Source of the DNA: Porphyromonadaceae bacterium
Lineage (GTDB): Bacteria > Bacteroidota > Bacteroidia > Bacteroidales > Tannerellaceae
DNA length: 8,990 nt
NCBI GenBank assembly: GCA_003517945.1
Contig: DOZP01000313.1
Span: 2,183 to 11,172, forward strand
Reading direction: 5' to 3'
The notes beneath the pieces are model-generated. The model worked only from the letters and a program-made list of their open reading frames with translations. It made no database searches and had not been told where the DNA came from. The translations under genes and the position numbers were made by a program. Within the stretch, counting starts at the first letter, position 1, and every line of letters begins with the position of its first letter. Of this stretch, positions 1 through 5,715 are shown one piece after another.

Positions 1-675
1 GTATTTTACATCAAAATCACCCACTCCTCCCGGGTTTTCGATAAATTCTCCTCCTAAGGCGTTTTTACCCGGTTCGTTCGTATAAATATATCCGTTGTTT
101 TTCCATTCGAGTTTTACGCCTACCTGTGTGAAGGTAAATTCCTGTGTATACAGGCTGGATCCTACTTTGCCTTCGGCAGGGCAGGACCACCAGTCCGGGG
201 ATGATCCGTCAGCCGGTCCGACGCCAAAATGACCGTCGTGATACTGGTCAAAGACCCATGTTTTTCCTTCCAGATTCGACGCGCCGCCTGTCAATGCATT
301 ATACATCGGCGTATCCAGCAGCGACATATCATCCTGGTCAATTGTGATTGTTTTGGTAATACTGACGGAGCCGCCTGTTGTATAGAGTGTCATGGTAATT
401 GTGTACGTCCCGGCAAAAGGATATTCCGCTTTTACTTCAGGGCCTTTGGATGTGACACCGTTCCCCAGTTCCCATGTAGCGACACCGGGAACACCGGATT
501 CGTTTTTCAGTTCAATCGTGTTTGGTTTACCCGTCATCGGTGTTGCGGAGAAAGCCAACTGGCTTTCCTGCGGCGCCGCTCCTAATGAATAATCATCTTT
601 TTCCTGCGGGTCGCACGAAGCTATAACGGAAATAGCGATGAATGCGTACAGGCTGTATTTTAGTATATTTTTCAT
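1..675 (-). CDS. PKD-domain surface lipoprotein, probable surface glycan-binding protein (partial, C-terminus off the left edge)
   Basis: The reading frame starts at an ATG at 673-675 and stays open for 225 codons to the window edge. Residues 1-20 form a lipoprotein signal peptide (MKN, a hydrophobic stretch, then IAS before Cys21). Cys21 is followed by DPQEKDD, the acidic pattern that in Bacteroidetes tends to send lipoproteins to the cell surface. Residues about 38-112 look like a PKD/Ig-like domain: TWELGNG at 67-73, FAGTYTIT at 87-94 and a final beta strand TKTITI. A second aromatic-rich region follows from about 118, with GKTWVFD (137-143), GHFGVGP (148-154), DWW (161-163) and LEWKNNGYIY (189-198). 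It starts 21 bp after susD, so it is the third gene of the susCD operon, the usual place of a SusE-like or SGBP-B glycan-binding lipoprotein. It does not resemble SusE/SusF. I infer glycan binding. A surface enzyme with an N-terminal PKD domain cannot be excluded because the C-terminus is missing. Confidence 0.85.
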   Translation of the reverse strand, partial: MKNILKYSLYAFIAISVIASCDPQEKDDYSLGAAPQESQLAFSATPMTGKPNTIELKNESGVPGVATWELGNGVTSKGPEVKAEYPFAGTYTITMTLYTTGGSVSITKTITIDQDDMSLLDTPMYNALTGGASNLEGKTWVFDQYHDGHFGVGPADGSSPDWWSCPAEGKVGSSLYTQEFTFTQVGVKLEWKNNGYIYTNEPGKNALGGEFIENPGGVGDFDVKY

Positions 676-696
676 AAGATATTTTTTTATGGTTGA

Positions 697-2232
697 TTAG
701 TTCCAGTTTCCATTCTGTTTTAGTTCGAATTCGGTTCCTTTTGTTTTTTCCAATTCCGATTGCGGAATGGGCAGGTATTTCATCCATTCCTGGAATGTGC
801 GAACGGAATTGTATTCCGGAAGGTTTTCGGTAAGTACGGTGGTTGCATCTCCCCAGCGAATCAGGTCCCAGAAGCGCATACCTTCGCCCAAAAACTCACG
901 ACGGCGTTCCAGTTTTATATTCTCCGGTGTGGCTTCAATTGAATTTTCCGTACCGAATGCGCGTGTACGAATACGATCCAGGCATTCCTGTGCGCTTATG
1001 CCTTGTGCTTCACCCTGTCCGTGGATGCGTACCAGTTCCGTATAATTCAGTAATGTTTCGGCAAAACGGAATATACGGAGATTGTTGCAATAGTTGAGGT
1101 CGGTATCACCCGGAGGTGGGTTATAATCTACGCGTGCGGCATATTTACGTTGAAAAAGCCCTGTGTTCTGGAAGCGTACTCCGTAAGTTCCGTTGGGCCA
1201 TACATTGATAGAACCGTCTCTCCGCAAGTCTCCTTCTTCATACATTTCGTAAGCGGCAGGGCGTACGGGGCCAAATCCCCATCCGCCTTTGAATATTCCT
1301 TTAGGATCATTCAGTTCGTTGGGTGAAATGAATGCGGGCAGGTTGGTGCCATATCCCTGCCAACCGGTGCTCCATGTTTTCCCTTCCGGCAACTGATTAC
1401 TTTCAAAGATCGATTCGATACAAAATTCATTCTGGTCTTCCCACATGGAGTCAAAATTGCCGAATAGTCCGTATTCCCCGCAATTGATAATGGTCGCCAT
1501 ATCATTTGTGATCTCGGCGTAGCGGCTTTGGTCTTTCTGGTACATGACAACACGCGCTTTGAGCATTAAGGCGGCAGCTCTTGAAACGCGTCCCAGGTCC
1601 GAACCGCTTGTGCGCATGGCCATTACGCCGTCTTCGCAGGCAATATTCAGATCTTCCATGATCTCGTTGTATACTTCGTCCGTATTGTAATGGCGTGCCA
1701 TATAAGGAGGGGTGGAAAGCGGTTCTTCAAAATAAGGAATATTTCCCCAGAATTTCCATAACAGATGTACATAGTATGCACGCAGGAAATGTGCTTCGGC
1801 CTTGTATTGTTTCAATTTGTTTTCGTTTACGTCTACCGCATTTTCACAGGCTATGATCACATTGTTACAACGGGCAAGCCCTGTGAAGTAAATACTCCAT
1901 AGTCCGTTGACCGTCTCGGCTGCAGTAGACGTAAATTGCGAAAGCAGATAAAGTTTCCGTTGGTCGCCTGCATCGCCTCCTCCTTTGAAAAGATCATCGG
2001 AGCGGAGGTCCGACATCAACAATACGGAATTGTAATCGTTGCTTGCATAACTGTCAAACAACAGTATTTGGTAAGCAGAGCCTAAGTTGGATAAAATGGC
2101 GCCTTCGGTTACATCGCCTCCCGTTTCCTGTTTTTCAGAAGATGAAGCTGTCAGGAAGTCGTCGCCACAGGATGTGATTGTGAAAAATCCTGCAATTACG
2201 GCTATGATTGATAATAATTTATATGGTTTCAT
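697..2232 (-). CDS. susD: SusD/RagB-family outer-membrane glycan-binding lipoprotein
   Basis: This 511-residue protein has the usual SusD length. It is the lipid-anchored lid of a SusC transporter, capturing glycan at the cell surface and passing it into the barrel. Residues 1-21 are a lipoprotein signal peptide ending TITS before Cys22, followed by GDDFL, a surface-export pattern typical of SusD proteins. The N-terminal SusD-like, TPR-containing region covers roughly 26-220 and includes the family signature AEAHFLRAYYVHLLW (145-159). The C-terminal SusD/RagB domain includes NNLRIFRFAETLLNY (383-397), ERRREFLGEGMRFWDLIRWG (442-461) and YLPIPQSEL (486-494). A Trp/Gly-rich stretch around 283-320 (W287, W291, W318) could contribute aromatic ligand contacts, which is inference. 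The start lies 19 bp after the susC stop, preceded by an A-rich leader (AAAATACAAACAAAC). The order susC-susD in one operon is canonical. The substrate cannot be read from the sequence, and the symbol denotes the family rather than the starch-system gene itself. Confidence 0.97.
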   Translation of the reverse strand: MKPYKLLSIIAVIAGFFTITSCGDDFLTASSSEKQETGGDVTEGAILSNLGSAYQILLFDSYASNDYNSVLLMSDLRSDDLFKGGGDAGDQRKLYLLSQFTSTAAETVNGLWSIYFTGLARCNNVIIACENAVDVNENKLKQYKAEAHFLRAYYVHLLWKFWGNIPYFEEPLSTPPYMARHYNTDEVYNEIMEDLNIACEDGVMAMRTSGSDLGRVSRAAALMLKARVVMYQKDQSRYAEITNDMATIINCGEYGLFGNFDSMWEDQNEFCIESIFESNQLPEGKTWSTGWQGYGTNLPAFISPNELNDPKGIFKGGWGFGPVRPAAYEMYEEGDLRRDGSINVWPNGTYGVRFQNTGLFQRKYAARVDYNPPPGDTDLNYCNNLRIFRFAETLLNYTELVRIHGQGEAQGISAQECLDRIRTRAFGTENSIEATPENIKLERRREFLGEGMRFWDLIRWGDATTVLTENLPEYNSVRTFQEWMKYLPIPQSELEKTKGTEFELKQNGNWN

Positions 2233-2251
2233 GTTTGTTTGTATTTTAGAG

Positions 2252-5200
2252 TTAGAAAGTAATATTAGCGCCTACGGAAATAGTACGTGACTGGGGGTAT
2301 ATGCCTTTGTCTACGCCAATTGTCGTATATCCTCCGGATGCTATTTCCGGGTCGAAGCCGTCGTATCCGGTAAATGTGAGCAGGTTTTCCGCAGAAACAA
2401 AAATACGTAATCGTTCGATGGAAGCCATTCTGGTTAGATTGGCAGGTAGCGTATAGCCGATCTGCGTGTTTTTCAGTCGCATATATGATCCGTCTTTTAT
2501 ATAGAGGTCTGATGAACGCCAGTTACTATTGGGGTTGGCAGTGGTTATACGTGGGATTTTGTTGGAGGTGCCTTCGCCGATCCAGCGGTCAAGTATCCAT
2601 GTCGGACGGTTCATGGCCGGTATATCTCCGCGTTGGGAGAAGTCGAAAATGTCGTTGCCGATCGTTCCCTGGAAGAACAGGTTGATATCCAAATTTTTCC
2701 ATTCGGCTCCCAGGCTGAAACCATACGTCCAGTCAGGCGCGCCTTTTCCTATTATTGTCTTATCCAGATCGTCGATTGATCCGTCCGGTCCGGTTCTTTT
2801 CCCATTCAGATCTGCGGGGCCATATAAATCTTTGAAACGCACGTCGCCGGGTTGAGCGTTTGGTTGCAGTTTTTCGCCTTTGTCGTTTACGTATGCATCA
2901 ACCTCCGCCTGGTTCTGAAAGATACCGTCTGTTTTAAATCCGTAGAAATAAGGCCATACCGCTCCGTTTTCACCTTTTACGTAGCTACCTACTCCGGAGG
3001 CGCCTGCATTTTCGTAGGTTGCTTCACCCGATGCATTTCCCAACCTGATTAATTTATTTTTCATGTATGTCGCATTAGCTGTAATCCTGTAACTGAAATC
3101 TCCGTGCGTCTGTTTCCAGCCGAGTTCGAACTCAAGTCCCCAGTTTTCCATATCTCCGACGTTTGCGATCGGAGCGCTTTGTCCTACATAACCGGGAATC
3201 GGTTGGTCCATCAACATACCGTTTGTTTTTTTCTGGAAGTAGTCAAAACCAATATTTAATGCGCTGCCAAATAAACGTGTATCAAAACCGATGTCGATCT
3301 GTTCGGATTCTTCCCATTTCACGTCCGGGTTCGGGATGGCGGCCGGGGATGTTCCATATTGCATAAGGCCGCTTTTTGACTCGTCGGATACACTATATCC
3401 CCCGCCGAAATAATAATTTTGTCCTCCGTCCATCAGCGATGTATAGCGGAAGTTACCGATGTTCTGGTTACCGTTTTTACCCCAACTGAAACGAAGTTTA
3501 AACGCGTCGAACCATTCGGGTTTTATGTCCGTGATAACCGGTTCGTTGAGTATATTCCATCCTACCGATACGGCGGGAAAGATGGCCCACTTATTGTTTG
3601 CTCCGAATTTGGATGAACCGTCGCGTCTGATAGTAGCCTGAAGCATGTATCTTTCGTCAAAATTGTAGTCGATACGGCCGAAATAAGAAGCCAGTGATTC
3701 AAAGTTGAATCCGCCCGTACCTCCATATACGCGTTCATCGTCGCGGTCTGTGATCGCAGAGTTGATATTCGCTTTGCCCGGGTCGGCTTCCACCAGGACG
3801 TAATCGCTGCCTCCCAACTGGCGCGTTCTGTATTTTTGTCCGGACTGTCCCAGTACTACCGTTAGGTTATGTATTCCGGCAAATGTATTACTATATGTCA
3901 ATACATTTTCGACCAGCCATGTGTAACCGCGGTTCATCTCGCTCCATACGGAACTTTGCGTTATGTTTTTTCCCTGTGTGGCGAGGAAGTAAGGGAATTC
4001 ATATCCATCCTTTCCCCAGAAAGCAAGGTCAAAACCGTAACTTGATTTGAATTTCAATCCGGGCAGTACGTCTAATTCGGCCCATAGAGAGCCGACAAAT
4101 TTATCGTCGTTATTTTTCTCTCTTCGCGGCTGGTTTAACATGCCTACGGGGTTTGCTATTTCCTGAAATCCCGTAGGGGGAATGGAGAATACGTTTCCGT
4201 CTTTGTCCGTTACCGCATAGGGATACTGGGCCAGGATGTCATTTGCCGTTTTTTGATCGGCATATACCGGAACAAGCGGATTGAATGTCAGTGCGCTACC
4301 CAGAATGGAACCATATTCCGAATTTGTTTCGATTCCGGTGGATTTATTTCTGGAATAACCCAAGTTCATTCCGACTCTTATTTTGTTTAAAAATGAACGG
4401 TTTAATGCTTCGAACACATCGTAAGTTGTATTTGAACGAATGCTCCACCGGTCATAATTTGATTTTCCGTAATTTCCCCCGACAATGCCTTCCTGGTTGT
4501 AATATCCGAAAGAGAGGAAATACTGCATTTTTTCACTTCCTCCGTTAATGCTAAGCTGATGGTTTACAACCGGCGCATTGAAGTTGAATGTTTCTTCCTG
4601 CCAGTCGGTTCCTTTTCCTGCCGAAGAAATTTCTTCGCGGGAATAACGTGGCGCATTGCCATCGTTTATCTGGCTTTCGTTCATAATGATCATATATTCC
4701 TTTGCGTCCAGAACGGATTTCTTTTTCCATGGGTTCTGCCAGCCATAGCTTACATCATAGTTAATTGTGGCTTTTCCTTTTACGCCGCTTTTGGTGGTTA
4801 TCAGGATAACTCCGTTGGCGCCGCGCGTACCGTATATGGCTGCCGATGCGGCATCTTTCAGGATTTCTACGGACTGAATGTCTGACGGGTTCAGGTAATT
4901 AATACCGCCTCCCACCGGCATCCCGTCTATGATATATAACGGGTCGCTGTTATTGACCGTACCAATACCGCGGATACGGACTTTTGAATCCGAACCCGGC
5001 TGTCCGGAACTTTGTGTGATCTGTACGCCGGAAACTTTTCCTTTCAGCACATCTTCCACGCGTGAGGGTTTGCTGGCGCTCAGGTCTTCGGCAGAAACTT
5101 TGCTGATCGCCGCCGTAACGACACTTTTCTTTTGCGTACCGTAACCGACAATTACCACTTCGTCCAGTATTTCCGTATCTTCCGCGAGTTGTATGTTCAG

Positions 5201-5467
5201 ATCCGATACATTTTCATCAACTACAATTTCTTTTGATATGAAGCCGATATAAGAAAATGAGATAGTGCTTCCTTTCGGAACATTTAGGGTAAACCGGCCG
5301 TCGAAGTCGGTCATTGTACCGTTATTGGTACCTTTCTCTACAACATTTACACCCAGAAGCGCTTCATTCTCCGCTTCCGAAATAACTACGCCTTTTATCT
5401 GTACGTTTTGTGCATACAAGGTAAAAGATGCAGATAATAATACACATAATAATAATAGATTTTTCAT
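2252..5467 (-). CDS. susC: SusC/RagA-family TonB-linked outer-membrane transporter
   Basis: This 1071-residue TonB-dependent receptor imports oligosaccharides across the outer membrane using TonB-ExbBD energy. Residues 1-19 are a signal peptide (MKN, Leu-rich core, probable cleavage at LYA before Gln20). A carboxypeptidase-regulatory-like beta-sandwich spans about 23-95 (IKGVV, LLGVNVVEKG, TDFDGRFTLNV, YIGF). The TonB-box/plug start is EVVIVGYGTQKK (103-114). The plug runs to about 228 and contains VRIRGIGT (163-170), the SusC/RagA signature DPLYIIDGMP (175-184), LNPSDIQSVEILKDA (192-206) and YGTRGANGVILITTKSG (212-228). The rest is a 22-strand barrel, including the common RRDGSSKFG motif near residue 610. 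The protein ends NITF; a C-terminal Phe is the normal outer-membrane insertion signal. It is first in the susC-susD-lipoprotein operon, behind a candidate -7 element. It has no N-terminal STN (FecR-signalling) extension, so it is not expected to control an anti-sigma factor. Confidence 0.98.
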   Translation of the reverse strand: MKNLLLLCVLLSASFTLYAQNVQIKGVVISEAENEALLGVNVVEKGTNNGTMTDFDGRFTLNVPKGSTISFSYIGFISKEIVVDENVSDLNIQLAEDTEILDEVVIVGYGTQKKSVVTAAISKVSAEDLSASKPSRVEDVLKGKVSGVQITQSSGQPGSDSKVRIRGIGTVNNSDPLYIIDGMPVGGGINYLNPSDIQSVEILKDAASAAIYGTRGANGVILITTKSGVKGKATINYDVSYGWQNPWKKKSVLDAKEYMIIMNESQINDGNAPRYSREEISSAGKGTDWQEETFNFNAPVVNHQLSINGGSEKMQYFLSFGYYNQEGIVGGNYGKSNYDRWSIRSNTTYDVFEALNRSFLNKIRVGMNLGYSRNKSTGIETNSEYGSILGSALTFNPLVPVYADQKTANDILAQYPYAVTDKDGNVFSIPPTGFQEIANPVGMLNQPRREKNNDDKFVGSLWAELDVLPGLKFKSSYGFDLAFWGKDGYEFPYFLATQGKNITQSSVWSEMNRGYTWLVENVLTYSNTFAGIHNLTVVLGQSGQKYRTRQLGGSDYVLVEADPGKANINSAITDRDDERVYGGTGGFNFESLASYFGRIDYNFDERYMLQATIRRDGSSKFGANNKWAIFPAVSVGWNILNEPVITDIKPEWFDAFKLRFSWGKNGNQNIGNFRYTSLMDGGQNYYFGGGYSVSDESKSGLMQYGTSPAAIPNPDVKWEESEQIDIGFDTRLFGSALNIGFDYFQKKTNGMLMDQPIPGYVGQSAPIANVGDMENWGLEFELGWKQTHGDFSYRITANATYMKNKLIRLGNASGEATYENAGASGVGSYVKGENGAVWPYFYGFKTDGIFQNQAEVDAYVNDKGEKLQPNAQPGDVRFKDLYGPADLNGKRTGPDGSIDDLDKTIIGKGAPDWTYGFSLGAEWKNLDINLFFQGTIGNDIFDFSQRGDIPAMNRPTWILDRWIGEGTSNKIPRITTANPNSNWRSSDLYIKDGSYMRLKNTQIGYTLPANLTRMASIERLRIFVSAENLLTFTGYDGFDPEIASGGYTTIGVDKGIYPQSRTISVGANITF

Positions 5468-5492
5468 GAATATAAATTTTAGTATTCTGTTG

Positions 5493-5500
5493 CAAATTTA
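5493..5500 (-). promoter_or_regulatory. Candidate susC promoter -7 element
   Basis: On the minus strand these bases read TAAATTTG, an exact match to the Bacteroidetes primary-sigma -7 consensus TAnnTTTG. The element lies 25 bp upstream of the susC ATG, predicting a leader of roughly 20 bases. The -33 element is poor: the nearest TTTG-like word is TTTA at 5524-5527, with a 23-bp gap instead of about 19-21. A good -7 with a poor -33 fits a promoter that needs an activator, as expected for a PUL operon. The match is short and the region AT-rich, so chance is possible. Confidence 0.45.
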
Positions 5501-5537
5501 ATCTCATATTTGTGTTTTTGTATTAAAGAACGTTGTT

Positions 5538-5582
5538 CACGTATACGCCATGAGCGAGAAAATGATACACCAATTATACGTC
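5538..5582 (-). promoter_or_regulatory. Imperfect 12-bp direct repeat, candidate activator site upstream of susC
   Basis: On the minus strand GACGTATAATTG (5571-5582) and GGCGTATACGTG (5538-5549) match at 9 of 12 positions, including an uninterrupted CGTATA core. They are offset by exactly 33 bp, close to three helical turns, so both would face the same side of the DNA. Their centres lie about 58 and 91 bp upstream of the start point predicted from the -7 element, a normal distance for an activator. The second copy also contains the 8-bp palindrome CGTATACG (5540-5547). Binding by the adjacent LuxR-type regulator is inference; one pair of short repeats can arise by chance. Confidence 0.3.
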
Positions 5583-5715
5583 TTTGTGGTTTCAATCTAT
5601 TTATTATAATGTATTTATCTATTAATTGTTTTAGATGTATTGCTTTCTTCCGGAAAAGAAGGAAGGGGTGATTGTTGTGAAAATTTTATGAATAAAAACC
5701 TTAGGCGAACATGGT

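Larger units (their letters stand above)
5468..5715. other. Intergenic control region between the regulator gene and susC
   Basis: This is the only sizeable non-coding stretch in the window. It is AT-rich and contains the candidate susC -7 element and the 33-bp-spaced direct repeat. I see no small gene with credible protein features and no RNA gene. No hairpin followed by a U-run was found after the regulator stop, so where regulator transcription ends is unclear and some read-through into susC is possible. Confidence 0.6.

Noticed and set aside
229..585. 118-codon open frame on the plus strand
   Set aside because: It is antisense to the PKD lipoprotein, whose frame has a signal peptide, lipobox and PKD motifs. 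The plus-strand product has a Cys/Arg-rich shadow composition.
2252..5467. SusC as a FecA-like receptor signalling to an anti-sigma factor
   Set aside because: The N-terminal domain is a carboxypeptidase-regulatory-like sandwich without an STN domain, and no sigma or anti-sigma gene is in the window.
5600..5641. Repeated TGTATT words in the AT-rich susC upstream region (copies at 5519-5524, 5610-5615 and 5636-5641)
   Set aside because: They are six-base AT-rich words with irregular spacing, readily expected by chance in this composition.
5643..5662. Hairpin CTTTCTT / AAGAAGG with loop CCGGAA as terminator of the regulator gene
   Set aside because: In the minus-strand transcript one pair becomes a C-A mismatch, leaving a stem of about 5 bp, and no U-run follows. 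It is too weak to call.
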